A program made the position numbers and the translations under genes. Shown here in pieces: positions 18,834 to 28,837 of a DNA stretch of 64,000 nucleotides. This stretch comes from Burkholderiales bacterium. Its GTDB lineage: Bacteria > Pseudomonadota > Gammaproteobacteria > Burkholderiales > Burkholderiaceae_C. Where the stretch lies: positions 34,604 through 98,603 of the forward strand of contig CANGHK010000013.1 of the NCBI GenBank assembly GCA_947453625.1, in the 5' to 3' direction. Below the pieces are notes generated by a model, which was given only the letters and a program-made list of their open reading frames with translations, had not been told where the DNA came from and made no database searches. Numbering within the stretch: the stretch's first letter is position 1; the number at the start of each line of letters is the position of its first letter.

Positions 18834-21800
18834 ATGGTGGTGAGCAACGATCGGGTCGACAGCCCCGTGATGCGGGACGACCTGAGCGCACTGTCCTGGG
18901 TGCAGGACGAGGTGCGGCGCTCGCTCGAGCTGGCCAACAAGGCCTTGCGCCGCTACCTCAAGGAGCAGGCGCAAGCTGTCGATCTCGACAGCGTCGACCC
19001 GGCGGTGCTGCGCCAGGCGCGCAGCCAGTTGCACCAGAGCGTGGGCGTGCTCGAACTGGTCGGCCTGGGCCGTGCCGCCGAAGTGCTGCGTGCCGCCGAG
19101 GCGGCGCTGCAGCGCCTGAGCGCCCGCCCCAAGCTGATCACGCCGGCGGCAGTGGAGGCGATCGAGCGCGGCTCGTTCGCCTTGCTCGATTTCATCGCCC
19201 GCCGGCTGGCGGGCAAGCCGGTCTCCACGCTGTCGCTGTTTCCGCCGTACCGCGCCTTGCAGGAGCTGGCCGGCGTGACGCGTGCCCACCCCGCCGACCT
19301 GTGGTCGGTCGAGTGGTGCTGGCGTGATCTGGTGCCCGAGACCGGCGTGCCTGCGGCCACGCCCGATGAGGCCACCGTCGGCCGCATCGAGGCCGACCTG
19401 CTGGCCTTGATGCGTGGCGCGCCACCCGGCGTGGCTGCCCGCATGGCCGAGTTGTTCGCCAGCCTGGCAGCCGGGGTCCAGGCGTTGTTCGACGCCGATG
19501 ACCTGCCTGACCCGCCTCAGACTCCGGCGCCAAGACCGCCCCACCCCCGCCTGGCCACTTTGTGGCAACTCGCGGCCGGTTTCTTCGAGGCCCAGGCTGA
19601 TGGCTTGCTGCAGCCCGATGCCTACAGCAAGCGCATAGGCTCCAAACTGCTGGCGCAGCTGCGCGCGGGCGTCCAGGCCGAGCCTTCCGAGCAACTGGCG
19701 CGCGACCTGCTGTTCTTCTGCAGCCAGGCCCAGCCGCGCGAGGGGATGCCGGTCGGGCCGCGGCTGGCCGCGATCCACCAGGCTTACGACCTGGCCGGGC
19801 GGGAGGTGGTCGACTATGACCAGGTCAGGCTGGGCCGATTCGATCCGGCCTGGTTGGCGCAGGCGCGCAAGCGCGTGACCGCAGCCAAGGAGTTGTGGTC
19901 GGCGGTGGCCGCTGGCGATCTGGCTCGCCTGAACGGCCTGTCCGAGCCGTTCGCGCTGGTCAGCGATTCTCTGGCCCGCCTCTATCCCGATGGCGGCATC
20001 CTGGGTCGCGCGCTGCAGGTGGCCTCGGCCCACACCACGGCCACCGGCGCCGAGCCGCCGGCCGATCTGGCGATGGAGGTGGCCACGGCGCTGCTCTACC
20101 TCGAGGCGTCTATCGAGGACGGCGACTTCGACCACCCCGACGGCGTCCAGCGCATTCGCCGTCTGGCCCAGCGCATCGACGCCGTGCGCCAGGCGCGCGA
20201 CCCGGGCACGCTCGATCTCTGGATGGAGGAGCTCTACCGCCGTGTCTCCGACCGCCAGACCATGGGCAGCGTGGTGCAGGAGTTGCGCGCCTCGCTGTCC
20301 GAGGTCGAGCAGAACATCGACCACTACTTCCGCAACCCGGTCCAGCGCGAGGTGTTGATCCCGGTGCCGGCGCAGCTCTCGGCGATGCGCGGCGTGCTGG
20401 CGGTACTGGGGCTGGACCAGGCCTCGCAGGCGGTGCTGTGCATGCGCGACGATGTCGATGCGCTGGCCAGCACCGAGGTCAACCCGCAGCACGCGATCGC
20501 CACCGGCACCTTCGACCGCCTGGCCGACAACCTGGGCGCACTGAGTTTCCTGATCGACATGGTCAGCGTGCAGCCGCAGATGGCGAAGTCGCTGTTCCAC
20601 TTCGACCCCGACAGCGGCGTCCTGTCGACGGTGATGGCCCGGTCCGACCGACCCACCGGTTTCGATGGGTTCGACGCGCGACCGGCCGAGCCGGTGGCCG
20701 GCCCGCCCGACACCGACGCGCTGGCGGTGTCGCTCGAATTCGACAGCATCGTCACGCAGGCCCGGGCCGCCCGGCGTGCTGCCAGCGCGTCCGCGCCAGG
20801 ACTCGCCACAGGCCCCGAGGCGGCGCCCGGCACGCCGGCGCAGCAGCCGTCCAGTGAGCCGGTGCTCTGCAGCCACGGATTGCCTGTGCTCAGCCCGGAC
20901 AGCGCGCCGGCGGCCGAGTCGGGGTCGCCCGCTTCTCGGCCGGGCGCGGCCATGTCGCTGTCGGAGGAGGCCGTGCCGTCCGGGCTCAGTGGCCTCGAAG
21001 ACGATCTCGAGATGCGCGAGGTCTTTCTCGAGGAAGCGCGTGAGGTGTTGCAGGGGGCCCAGGCAGCGCTGGTCGATTGGCAGGCCAGCCATGGTGACCG
21101 ACAGGCCATGGATACCGTGCGCCGCGCCTTCCACACCCTCAAGGGCAGTGCGCGCATGGTCGGGCTGGCTGACTTTGGCGAGGCGGCCTGGGCTTGCGAG
21201 CAGCTCTACAACGCCAGGTTGACCGAACATGGCGGCGATGCCGACCCCGCGCTGCGCGATTTTGGCGTCCAGGCGGGCCACTTTTTCGGGCGCTGGCTGC
21301 AGGCCCTGGAGGCCGGGCAGGGCGTCGGCTTCGATGCCGGCAGCCTGGTGGCGCGGGCCGATGCGCTGCGCGGCGGGCCGTCTCCTGACGCGCCGCTGCA
21401 GGCCGAGGAGCTTCTGGCGCCGTTGCCCGACCGGTTGCCGCAACCGCTGTCCGGGCGGGCAGCCGACGTCTTGCCAGCGCCGCAGTTTGAAGACACCAAG
21501 ACCCCGGGCTTCGCGACCTCCGAGGTCGAACGCGAGCCCGCCGCCGGCCTGCTGGTCCATGTTCCCGATCTGCCGCTGGCCGCTGATCTGGACCTGCTGT
21601 TCCCGCCACCCGAGGTGTTGCCGCCGGCCGCAGTGCCGACCGGGCTGCCTGAGTTCGATCTGGCCGGCCTGACCGAGCCGGGCAACGAAGCGTTGGCGCC
21701 GCTGATCGCGGTGGCCGAGGCTACCGAACTCGAGCTGTCGCCTGACCTGGACTTCGAGCTGTCGCTGGACTTGCCCGAACAGGCCGAGGCAGCCGACCGG

Positions 21801-24800
21801 TCGCGGCCGGCGGCGGCACTTCCTGCGCTCGACCTCGACAGCGGGCTGCCGGGGGTGCCGTCCGAAGCGGTGCCAGCCGGATCACCCGAGCCCGAGACAG
21901 CGCCTGAGCTCGAGCCCGAGGCCTACCGCCAGATCGGACCGCTGCGCATAGTGATCCCGCTGTTCACCATCTACCTCAATGAGGCCGACGAGTTGTCGAG
22001 TCGGCTGGGGGTCGAACTGGCCGGGTGGGCGGTCGGGCAGGGCGGGGCGGTCGGCGATGCGGCGGTGGCGCTGGCGCACTCGCTGGCGGGCAACTCCGGC
22101 GCGGTGGGCTATACCGACCTGTCGCGGCTGGCGCGCGCGCTCGAGCACGCGCTCGATCGGTCCAACCTGCGTGGCCGCGGTCGCGGCGACGAAGCTGAAC
22201 TGTTCATTCGGGCGTCCGACGAGATCCGGCGCTTGCTGCACCTGTTTGCTGCCGGCTTCCTCAATCCGCCCGACGCCGATCTGCTGCATGCGCTGCAAGC
22301 GCTGGCCCATGCCGCGCCGGCCGCCGATACCGGCGCTGCCGACCGGCAAGCCGATGTGCAACCCGAGGCCGGGCACGAGGCTGCCGAGCCGGTCGATGCC
22401 GAGGCGCAAGACGCCGGCGCGGCGGTGCTGGGTCGTGCCGTCCTGCTGCCTTTCGCTGAAGTCGGGCCGCAGGCCGAGCCGGCGGCCGCTGAGCTGCACG
22501 CGGGGCAGCGCGACGGGTCAATCGGTTTCGATGAGGACATCGACCAGGTCGATGCGATCGATGCCGAGCTCTTCCCTTTTCTGGTCGAGGAGGCGCAGGA
22601 ATTGCTGCCGCAGTTGCAGTCGCGGCTGCGTGAATGGTCGGCCGACCCGGCCGGGCACGATGCCGCGGCGGCCAGCATGCGCAGCCTGCACAGCCTGAAG
22701 GGCAGTGCGCGCCTGGCCGGTGCGATGCGTCTGGGCGAAATGGTGCACCGTCTCGAAAGCGAGGTGCAGCAGCGGATGGCGCAGTCCGGCGTGGCTGGCG
22801 CGCTGCCGTCGGCGTCCGATCTGGCGGTCCTGGTGGCGCATGCCGATGCGCTGGAAGCGGCTTTCGACCTGCTGCGCTCCGCACCCGCGCCCGCCACCGC
22901 TGCGGCCGTAGCCGTGGCCCAGGCGGTGGCGTTGCCGGCGATGGCGGACTCGTCGCCACCGCCGGTGACCCGCCCGGGCATGGACTGGCGGCGCTTCGCC
23001 GCGTCAGCCGTGCCGGTCGAAACCCGGCCTGTCCGACCGGCCGGTGCTGTGGCCGGGTCGGTGCGGGTGCGCGCGCCGCTGCTCGACCGCCTGGTCAATC
23101 AGGCGGGCGAGGTCAGCATCGCGCGGGCCCGCATCGAGTCCGACCTCGGCCAGCTCAAGGGCGGGCTGGGCGACCTCGCTGACAACCTCGCTCGGCTGCG
23201 TGCCCAACTGCGCGACATCGAGTTGCAGGCCGAAACCCAGATCGCCACCCGCCTGGAAGCTGCCCGCGCCGCGGCGCAGGACTTCGACCCGCTGGAGATG
23301 GACCGCTTCACCCGGTTCCAGGAGCTGACGCGGGTGATGGCCGAGTCGGTGGCCGACGTGGCCACCGTGCAACGTGGCCTGCGGCGCAGGCTGCAGTCGA
23401 CCGAGGATGCGCTGGCGCACCAGGCGCGCATGACACGCGACATGCAGGACGACCTGCTGCGCACCCGGATGGTCGAGTTCGAATCGCTGTCCGAGCGTCT
23501 GTACCGGGTCGTGCGCCAGGCCGCAAAGGAGACCGGCAAGGCGGTGCGGCTCGACATCGTCGGTGGCGCGATCGAGATCGACCGAGGCGTGCTCGACCGC
23601 ATCACGCCGGCCTTCGAGCACCTGCTGCGCAACAGCGTGGTGCATGGCATCGAGCCGGCCGACCGGCGCAGCGCAGCCGGCAAGGCCGCCACCGGCAGCA
23701 TCACGATGGCGGTCAGCCAGTCCGGCAACGAGGTCAGCGTGGAGGTGCGCGATGACGGCTCCGGTCTCGACCTGGGTGCCATCCGCCAGCGCGGCCTGGC
23801 GCTGGGCCTGATCGCGGTCGACGCGCGGCCTGACGACACCGAACTTGCGAACCTGATCTTCCAGCCTGGTTTCAGCACTGCGGCCAGCGTCACCGACCTG
23901 GCCGGCCGCGGCGTGGGCATGGACGTGGTGCGCGCCGACGTCAACGCGATGGGCGGGCGCATCGAGACGGCCAGTGCGCCCGGCCTGGGCACCAGCCTGC
24001 GCCTGGTGCTGCCGCTGACCACCGCGGTCACCCAGGTCGTGATGCTGCGCTGCGGCGACCGCGTGGTCGCCGTGCCCTCGACGCTGGTGGAAACCGTGCG
24101 CCGGGTGACGCTGGCCGAACTGACGCGGGCTTATGCGCATTCCAGCCACCTCGACGGCGCGCAGGCCTTGCCCTTCTTCTGGCTCGACGCGCTGCTGATG
24201 GGCACGCCGCGCGGCAGCGTCAGTGGCCGCACCGCTCCGGTGGTGATCATCCGCAGCGCCGCTCAGCGCGTGGTGCTGCATGTCGACGAGGTGCTGGGCA
24301 ACCAGGAGGTGGTGATCAAGAACCTCGGTCCGCAGCTGTCGCGCGTGCCCGGCCTGGTGGGCTTGACCTTGCTGCCGTCTGGCCTGCCGGCGCTGATCTA
24401 CAACCCGGTCGCGCTGGCCACGCTGTACGGCGACGCCGCGCGCCAAGCCACCGGCCTGGCCGGCAGCTTCGAGGCCGGCCTGCCTGCTGCGGCCCAGGCG
24501 CCGCTGGTGCTGGTGGTGGACGATTCGCTGACGGTGCGGCGCATCACGCAGCGCCTGCTCGAGCGCGAGGGTTACCGCGTTGCGGTGGCCAAGGACGGCA
24601 TCGAGGGCCTGGAAAAACTGCTGGCCGAGCGCCCGGCGGTGTTGCTCACCGACATCGAGATGCCGCGCATGGACGGCTTCGATCTGGTGCGAACACTGCG
24701 CGCCGATGCCCGGCTGGCCGACCTGCCGGTGATCATGATCACCTCGCGCCTGGCCAGGAAGCACCGCGACTACGCGGCCGAACTCGGTGTCGACCACTAC

Positions 24801-24884
24801 CTCGGCAAGCCCTACGTCGAGGACGAACTGCTGGGTCTGGTGACGCGCCACGCCCGGCCTCAGCCGCTCTTGACCACCGCGTAG
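18834..24884 (+). CDS. chpA: Hybrid histidine kinase ChpA (PilL), CheA-type with multiple Hpt domains and receiver
   Basis: Central kinase of the Pil-Chp system; phosphorylates PilG and PilH. The 2016-residue product begins with degenerate Hpt-like modules (around residues 67 and 517; the second lacks His), then intact Hpt histidines at H767 (HTLKGSAR), H1082 (HSLAGNSG) and H1286 (HSLKGSAR), separated by Ala/Pro/Glu-rich linkers. The kinase core follows: LVNQAGEVSIARARIE near 1420, N box LLRNSVVHGIEP near 1600, G boxes DDGSGLDLG (about 1640) and GRGVGMDVV (about 1692). A CheW-like domain spans about 1715-1870 and a C-terminal receiver carries phosphoacceptor D1940 (LLTDIEMPRMDGF). It is comparable in size and layout to Pseudomonas ChpA. 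The last 25 bp overlap the converging photolyase gene. Confidence 0.94.
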   Translation: MVVSNDRVDSPVMRDDLSALSWVQDEVRRSLELANKALRRYLKEQAQAVDLDSVDPAVLRQARSQLHQSVGVLELVGLGRAAEVLRAAEAALQRLSARPKLITPAAVEAIERGSFALLDFIARRLAGKPVSTLSLFPPYRALQELAGVTRAHPADLWSVEWCWRDLVPETGVPAATPDEATVGRIEADLLALMRGAPPGVAARMAELFASLAAGVQALFDADDLPDPPQTPAPRPPHPRLATLWQLAAGFFEAQADGLLQPDAYSKRIGSKLLAQLRAGVQAEPSEQLARDLLFFCSQAQPREGMPVGPRLAAIHQAYDLAGREVVDYDQVRLGRFDPAWLAQARKRVTAAKELWSAVAAGDLARLNGLSEPFALVSDSLARLYPDGGILGRALQVASAHTTATGAEPPADLAMEVATALLYLEASIEDGDFDHPDGVQRIRRLAQRIDAVRQARDPGTLDLWMEELYRRVSDRQTMGSVVQELRASLSEVEQNIDHYFRNPVQREVLIPVPAQLSAMRGVLAVLGLDQASQAVLCMRDDVDALASTEVNPQHAIATGTFDRLADNLGALSFLIDMVSVQPQMAKSLFHFDPDSGVLSTVMARSDRPTGFDGFDARPAEPVAGPPDTDALAVSLEFDSIVTQARAARRAASASAPGLATGPEAAPGTPAQQPSSEPVLCSHGLPVLSPDSAPAAESGSPASRPGAAMSLSEEAVPSGLSGLEDDLEMREVFLEEAREVLQGAQAALVDWQASHGDRQAMDTVRRAFHTLKGSARMVGLADFGEAAWACEQLYNARLTEHGGDADPALRDFGVQAGHFFGRWLQALEAGQGVGFDAGSLVARADALRGGPSPDAPLQAEELLAPLPDRLPQPLSGRAADVLPAPQFEDTKTPGFATSEVEREPAAGLLVHVPDLPLAADLDLLFPPPEVLPPAAVPTGLPEFDLAGLTEPGNEALAPLIAVAEATELELSPDLDFELSLDLPEQAEAADRSRPAAALPALDLDSGLPGVPSEAVPAGSPEPETAPELEPEAYRQIGPLRIVIPLFTIYLNEADELSSRLGVELAGWAVGQGGAVGDAAVALAHSLAGNSGAVGYTDLSRLARALEHALDRSNLRGRGRGDEAELFIRASDEIRRLLHLFAAGFLNPPDADLLHALQALAHAAPAADTGAADRQADVQPEAGHEAAEPVDAEAQDAGAAVLGRAVLLPFAEVGPQAEPAAAELHAGQRDGSIGFDEDIDQVDAIDAELFPFLVEEAQELLPQLQSRLREWSADPAGHDAAAASMRSLHSLKGSARLAGAMRLGEMVHRLESEVQQRMAQSGVAGALPSASDLAVLVAHADALEAAFDLLRSAPAPATAAAVAVAQAVALPAMADSSPPPVTRPGMDWRRFAASAVPVETRPVRPAGAVAGSVRVRAPLLDRLVNQAGEVSIARARIESDLGQLKGGLGDLADNLARLRAQLRDIELQAETQIATRLEAARAAAQDFDPLEMDRFTRFQELTRVMAESVADVATVQRGLRRRLQSTEDALAHQARMTRDMQDDLLRTRMVEFESLSERLYRVVRQAAKETGKAVRLDIVGGAIEIDRGVLDRITPAFEHLLRNSVVHGIEPADRRSAAGKAATGSITMAVSQSGNEVSVEVRDDGSGLDLGAIRQRGLALGLIAVDARPDDTELANLIFQPGFSTAASVTDLAGRGVGMDVVRADVNAMGGRIETASAPGLGTSLRLVLPLTTAVTQVVMLRCGDRVVAVPSTLVETVRRVTLAELTRAYAHSSHLDGAQALPFFWLDALLMGTPRGSVSGRTAPVVIIRSAAQRVVLHVDEVLGNQEVVIKNLGPQLSRVPGLVGLTLLPSGLPALIYNPVALATLYGDAARQATGLAGSFEAGLPAAAQAPLVLVVDDSLTVRRITQRLLEREGYRVAVAKDGIEGLEKLLAERPAVLLTDIEMPRMDGFDLVRTLRADARLADLPVIMITSRLARKHRDYAAELGVDHYLGKPYVEDELLGLVTRHARPQPLLTTA

Positions 24885-26368
24885 CGCGCCAGCGTGCGCT
24901 CGCGGGCCTCGTCGTGGGCCACCACCGGCCGTGGGTACTGCTGGTCCAGCGTGATGCCGGCGGCCAACAGGTCGATCGGCCGCGCCAGCCAGGGCGCGTG
25001 GATCAGCTTGTTCGGCAGGCCGGCGAGTTGCGGCAGGTAGCGCCGGATGAACTTGCCCTCGGGGTCGAAACGTTCGCTCTGCGATACCGGATTGAAGATG
25101 CGGAAATAGGGCTGGGCATCGCAGCCGGTGGAGGCCGCCCATTGCCAGCCGCCGTTGTTGGCCGCGAGGTCGAAATCGTTCAGGTGGGTGGCGAACCAGG
25201 CCTCGCCGCGCCGCCAGTCCAGCCCCAGGTCCTTGGTCAGGAAGCTGGCGACCACCATGCGCAGGCGGTTGTGCATGTAGCCTGTCTGCAGGAGTTGCAG
25301 CATCGCCGCGTCGACCAGCGGGTAGCCGGTGCGGCCCTCGGCCCAGGCCGCGAACAGCGCGTCGGCATGTTTGCCATGCGCCCACGCGATCGCGTCGTAG
25401 GCCGGCTTGAAGGCGTGGCCCACCACCCGCGGGTGGTGGAACAGGATCTGGTGGTAGAAATCGCGCCAGATCAGCTCAGACAGCCAGACTTCGGCGCCGC
25501 GCGACCCTGCCTGCATGCGCTGCCAGGCCTCGCGCGCCAGCCGGCGTATCGACACCGTGCCGAAACGCAGGTGGGTCGACAGGTAGCTCGGCCCCTTGAC
25601 CGCCGGAAAGTCGCGCGCCGCCGCGTAGTCGTCGATCCGGTCCAGGAAGTCCGCCAGCAATTCCCGCGCGCCGGTGCTGCCGGTGGGCAGCTTGAGCTGG
25701 TGCAGGTTGGTGGGCTCGAAGCCGATCTGCGCCAGGGTCGGTACCCCGATGGGTTGATCGGCGTGCAGCGCCGCCAGCGCGCCGGCATGTCGCGCCACCG
25801 GGTAGGGTTTGACGAAGTAGGGCTCAAGCTTGCGCAGCCAGGCGTTCTTGTAGGGCGTGAACACGCTGTACGGGCTGGCGCTGGCGGTCAGCACCTCGTC
25901 GCGCTCGAAAACGACATGGTCCTTGCTGGTGTGCAGCACGACGCCGGCCTCGGCCAGCTTGCCACGCACCCGGGCGTCGCGGGCCAGCGCGCCGGGTTCG
26001 TCGTCGTGGTTGGCGTATACCGCCTGCACATCGAGTTGCGCGGCCAGCGCCGGCAACTCGACCTGCACGTCGCCGTGGCGCACGATCAGGCCGACGCCGG
26101 CGACACCGTGGGCGATGCCCAGGCTGCGCAGCTGATCGTCCAGGTCGACCAGGCTGTCGCGGATGAATTCGACCCGCCTGTCGGCGCGCGGCAAGGGGTC
26201 GAGGATGGCGGGGTCGAAGATGAAGACGCACCAGACCTGGCGCGCCGATTTCAATGCGTGGAACAAGGCGGCCTGGTCGTCGGCGCGCAAGTCGCGTCGA
26301 AACCAGACCAGCGCGCTGGCAATCAATGGGCTGTTCGGGTGGTGCATGCCGTGAGTGTCGGCCATCAT
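24860..26368 (-). CDS. phrB: Deoxyribodipyrimidine photo-lyase (class I CPD photolyase)
   Basis: Flavoprotein that splits UV-induced cyclobutane pyrimidine dimers with blue light. The 502-residue product starts near SALVWFRRDLR, the photolyase N-terminal signature, has an alpha/beta antenna domain to about residue 150, and a C-terminal FAD domain with GPSYLSTHLRFGTVSIR, the TGYPLVDAAMLQLLQTGYMHN region, and FLTKDLGLDWRRGEAWF, LNDFDLAANNGGWQWAAS. Starts at 26368, 26365 and 26347 are all possible; none has a clear ribosome site. Its 3' end overlaps the 3' end of chpA by 25 bp (convergent), and it is divergent from algH. Confidence 0.94.
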   Translation of the reverse strand: MMADTHGMHHPNSPLIASALVWFRRDLRADDQAALFHALKSARQVWCVFIFDPAILDPLPRADRRVEFIRDSLVDLDDQLRSLGIAHGVAGVGLIVRHGDVQVELPALAAQLDVQAVYANHDDEPGALARDARVRGKLAEAGVVLHTSKDHVVFERDEVLTASASPYSVFTPYKNAWLRKLEPYFVKPYPVARHAGALAALHADQPIGVPTLAQIGFEPTNLHQLKLPTGSTGARELLADFLDRIDDYAAARDFPAVKGPSYLSTHLRFGTVSIRRLAREAWQRMQAGSRGAEVWLSELIWRDFYHQILFHHPRVVGHAFKPAYDAIAWAHGKHADALFAAWAEGRTGYPLVDAAMLQLLQTGYMHNRLRMVVASFLTKDLGLDWRRGEAWFATHLNDFDLAANNGGWQWAASTGCDAQPYFRIFNPVSQSERFDPEGKFIRRYLPQLAGLPNKLIHAPWLARPIDLLAAGITLDQQYPRPVVAHDEARERTLARYAVVKSG

Positions 26369-26395
26369 TAGAATCAGCGCATGTCGCCGGGTCGC

Positions 26396-26959
26396 ATGAA
26401 CCTCACCAACCAGTTCCTGATCGCCATGCCGGGCATGGGGGACGACACCTTCTCGGGCGCGGTGGTCTACCTGTGCGAGCACACCGAGAAGGGCGCGCTC
26501 GGGCTGGTGATCAACAAGCCGATAGACATCAAGCTTGGCAACCTGTTCGAGAAAGTCGAGTTGAGCCTGGATTCGCCGGCGCTGGCCGACCAGCCGGTGT
26601 ACTTCGGCGGGCCGGTGCAGACCGAGCGCGGCTTCGTGCTGCACGAGAAGCTGGGCGAGTCGGTCAGCCCCTACAGCAGCACGCTGTCGGTGCCCGGCGG
26701 GCTCGAGATGACGACCAGCAAGGACGTACTGGAAGCCCTGGCGTCTGGCACCGGCCCCAAGCGCCTGCTGGTCACGCTGGGCTACAGCGGCTGGGCCGCG
26801 GGCCAGCTCGAAGACGAGCTTGGCCGCAACGGCTGGCTGACGGTGGACGCCGCGCCCGAGGTCATCTTCGACACCCCGGTCGAGCAGCGCTACGACCGCG
26901 CCGTCTCGCTGCTGGGCTTCGACCCGCGCATGCTCAGCCAGGAGGCTGGCCACGCATGA
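26396..26959 (+). CDS. YqgE/AlgH family protein
   Basis: Member of the conserved UPF0301 (AlgH) family, whose biochemical role is unsettled; in Pseudomonas algH was linked to alginate regulation. The 187-residue product from the ATG at 26396 starts MNLTNQFLIAMPGMGDDTF and has the family motifs VVYLCEHTEKGALGLVINKP, VYFGGPVQTERGFVLH and LGYSGWAAGQLEDEL. An in-frame ATG at 26381 would add five residues. A TAGAAT box at 26369-26374 would put the transcript start close to 26381, which favours the later ATG. Its stop overlaps the ruvX start by four bases, opening a tightly coupled operon. Confidence 0.9.
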   Translation: MNLTNQFLIAMPGMGDDTFSGAVVYLCEHTEKGALGLVINKPIDIKLGNLFEKVELSLDSPALADQPVYFGGPVQTERGFVLHEKLGESVSPYSSTLSVPGGLEMTTSKDVLEALASGTGPKRLLVTLGYSGWAAGQLEDELGRNGWLTVDAAPEVIFDTPVEQRYDRAVSLLGFDPRMLSQEAGHA

Positions 26960-27357
26960 GCGGACCGGCGGGCCGCGTGCAGTCCTTCCTGGCATTCGAT
27001 TTCGGCACCCGCCGCACCGGCGTGGCCACTGGCAACAGCCTGTTGCGCGCGGCCAGCCCCTTGACCACGGTGGCCGCCGAGGGCGACGCCCGCTTCGAGC
27101 CCATCGCCCGCTTGATCAAGGACTGGCAGCCCGATGCGCTGGTGGTCGGCGTTCCATGCCACCCCGACGGCGCGCCGCACGACAATACCCGGCGCGCGCA
27201 GCGCTTCGGCCGCCAGTTGCACGGCCGTTTCAGGCTGGTCGTGCACGAGGTGGACGAGCGCTACAGCACCACCGAAGCCCTGGCCGGCGGCGCGGTCGAT
27301 GTCGATGCCGCCTCGGCCGTGGTAATCCTGGACCAGTTCTTGCGGAATCTGACATGA
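26956..27357 (+). CDS. ruvX: Holliday junction resolvase-like protein RuvX (YqgF)
   Basis: RNase H-fold nuclease of the YqgF family, implicated in pre-16S rRNA 5' maturation and originally annotated as a Holliday junction resolvase. The 133-residue product has the DFGTRRTGVATG motif at the N-terminus (catalytic Asp), VVGVPCHPDG in the middle, VDERYSTTEA and the late acidic segment DAASAVVILDQFL. The frame is open far upstream, but the family start is at the ATG overlapping the algH stop (ATGA). The next gene, pyrR, again overlaps by four bases. The pair algH-ruvX upstream of pyrimidine genes is widespread in gamma- and beta-proteobacteria. Confidence 0.94.
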   Translation: MSGPAGRVQSFLAFDFGTRRTGVATGNSLLRAASPLTTVAAEGDARFEPIARLIKDWQPDALVVGVPCHPDGAPHDNTRRAQRFGRQLHGRFRLVVHEVDERYSTTEALAGGAVDVDAASAVVILDQFLRNLT

Positions 27358-27866
27358 GCAACCTGTCGCTCGACGCCGAGGCCCTCTACACCGAGTTGCG
27401 CAGCGGCGTGCAAGCCCTGTGGCGGCCCGGCATGGCCATGATGGGCATCTGGTCGGGCGGGGCCTGGCTGGCCGAGCGGCTGGCCGCCGACCTGCCCGAC
27501 CTGCTGGGCCAGTGCCGGCCGGCGGTGATCTCCAGCACCCTGCACCGCGACGATTTCTCGGCCCGCGGCATGGCCAGCGGCACCGACGCCACCAAGATCC
27601 CGTTCGCGGTGGACGGCGCCCATATCCTGCTGCTCGACGACGTGTTGTTCACCGGCCGCACGATCCGTGCGGTGCTCAACGAGCTGTTCGACTACGGCCG
27701 TCCGGCCAGCGTCACGCTGGCGGTGCTGGTGGACCGCGGCGGGCGCGAATTGCCCATCCAGGCTGCCTTTGCCGCCGCCAAGATCGTCCTGCCGGCCAGT
27801 CAGACCCTGGCGCTGGCGCGCACCGAGGACGGCCGCTTGACGTTCAGCATAGAGGACCAAGCCTGA
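27354..27866 (+). CDS. pyrR: PyrR bifunctional pyrimidine regulator / uracil phosphoribosyltransferase-like
   Basis: Phosphoribosyltransferase-fold protein of the PyrR family, which has uracil phosphoribosyltransferase activity and in Gram-positives regulates pyr mRNA; in proteobacteria the regulatory role is unproven. The 170-residue product has the PRPP-binding loop [17 protein letters not shown] and the family segments [24 protein letters not shown] and [12 protein letters not shown]. The start ATG overlaps the ruvX stop (ATGA), and pyrB begins one base after the pyrR stop, so the genes are co-translated. I do not see a PyrR-type anti-antiterminator before pyrB; there is no room for one. 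Confidence 0.93.
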   Translation: MSNLSLDAEALYTELRSGVQALWRPGMAMMGIWSGGAWLAERLAADLPDLLGQCRPAVISSTLHRDDFSARGMASGTDATKIPFAVDGAHILLLDDVLFTGRTIRAVLNELFDYGRPASVTLAVLVDRGGRELPIQAAFAAAKIVLPASQTLALARTEDGRLTFSIEDQA

Positions 27867-27867
27867 G

Positions 27868-28830
27868 ATGCTCAACAAGCGCAACCCCCAACTCAATCGC
27901 CAAGGCGAGCTGATCCACTTGCTGTCCATCGAGGGCCTGCCGCGCGACGTGGTGACCCACATCCTCGACACCGCGGGTACCTTTCTGTCGGTCAACGACA
28001 GGGAGGTCAAGAAGGTGCCGCTGCTGCGTGGCAAGAGCGTGTTCAACCTGTTCTTCGAGAACAGCACGCGCACACGCACCACCTTCGAGATCGCCGCCAA
28101 GCGGCTGTCGGCCGATGTCATCAACCTCGACATCGCCAAGAGCAGCGCCAGCAAGGGCGAGAGCCTGCTCGACACCATCGCCAACCTGTCGGCGATGCAT
28201 GCCGACATGTTCGTGGTGCGGCACAGCGAGAGCGGCGCGCCCTACCTGATCGCCCAGCACTGCGCGCCGCATGTGCATGTGGTCAACGCCGGCGACGGGC
28301 GCCATGCGCACCCGACGCAAGGCCTGCTCGACATGTACACGATCAGGCATTTCAAGAAGGACTTCACCCAGCTGTCGGTGGCCATAGTCGGCGATCTGGT
28401 GCACAGCCGGGTGGCGCGCTCCGACATCCACGCGCTGACCACGCTGGGCGTGCCCGACATCCGCGCGGTCGGCCCCAAGACCCTGGTGCCTGGCGATTTC
28501 CAGGGCATGGGCGTGCGGGTCTGCCACGACATGGCCGAGGGCATTCGCGGCGCCGACGTGATCATCATGCTGCGGCTGCAGAACGAGCGCATGAGCGGCG
28601 GCATGCTGCCCAGCGCGGGCGAGTTCTTCAAGCATTACGGCTTGACCGAGGACAAGCTCAGGCTGGCCAAGCCCGACGCGATCGTGATGCACCCGGGGCC
28701 GATCAACCGCGGCGTCGAGATCGATTCGTCGGTGGCCGACGGCACGCACAGCGTGATCCTGCCGCAGGTGACCTTCGGCATCGCGGTCAGGATGGCGGTG
28801 ATGTCGATCATTGCGGGCAACGAGGCTTGA
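27868..28830 (+). CDS. pyrB: Aspartate carbamoyltransferase catalytic subunit
   Basis: Condenses carbamoyl phosphate with aspartate, the second step of UMP synthesis. The 320-residue product has the carbamoyl phosphate motif [13 protein letters not shown], the [13 protein letters not shown] loop, [25 protein letters not shown] and the C-terminal [12 protein letters not shown]. No pyrI regulatory subunit is present; the next gene is a dihydroorotase-like protein without metal ligands, the arrangement of the class A ATCase of Pseudomonas, in which PyrB and an inactive PyrC' form one dodecameric complex. It lies 1 bp after pyrR and 7 bp before that partner. Confidence 0.96.
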   Translation: MLNKRNPQLNRQGELIHLLSIEGLPRDVVTHILDTAGTFLSVNDREVKKVPLLRGKSVFNLFFENSTRTRTTFEIAAKRLSADVINLDIAKSSASKGESLLDTIANLSAMHADMFVVRHSESGAPYLIAQHCAPHVHVVNAGDGRHAHPTQGLLDMYTIRHFKKDFTQLSVAIVGDLVHSRVARSDIHALTTLGVPDIRAVGPKTLVPGDFQGMGVRVCHDMAEGIRGADVIIMLRLQNERMSGGMLPSAGEFFKHYGLTEDKLRLAKPDAIVMHPGPINRGVEIDSSVADGTHSVILPQVTFGIAVRMAVMSIIAGNEA

Positions 28831-28837
28831 ACCGACC

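Noticed and set aside
18435..21560. A 1041-codon open frame antisense to chpA, and other long antisense frames such as 23004-25385 and 2813-5131
   Set aside because: They are shadow frames of strongly coding GC-rich genes; composition is low-complexity (G, R, A, H, Q), no family motif appears, and the true genes on the other strand are certain.
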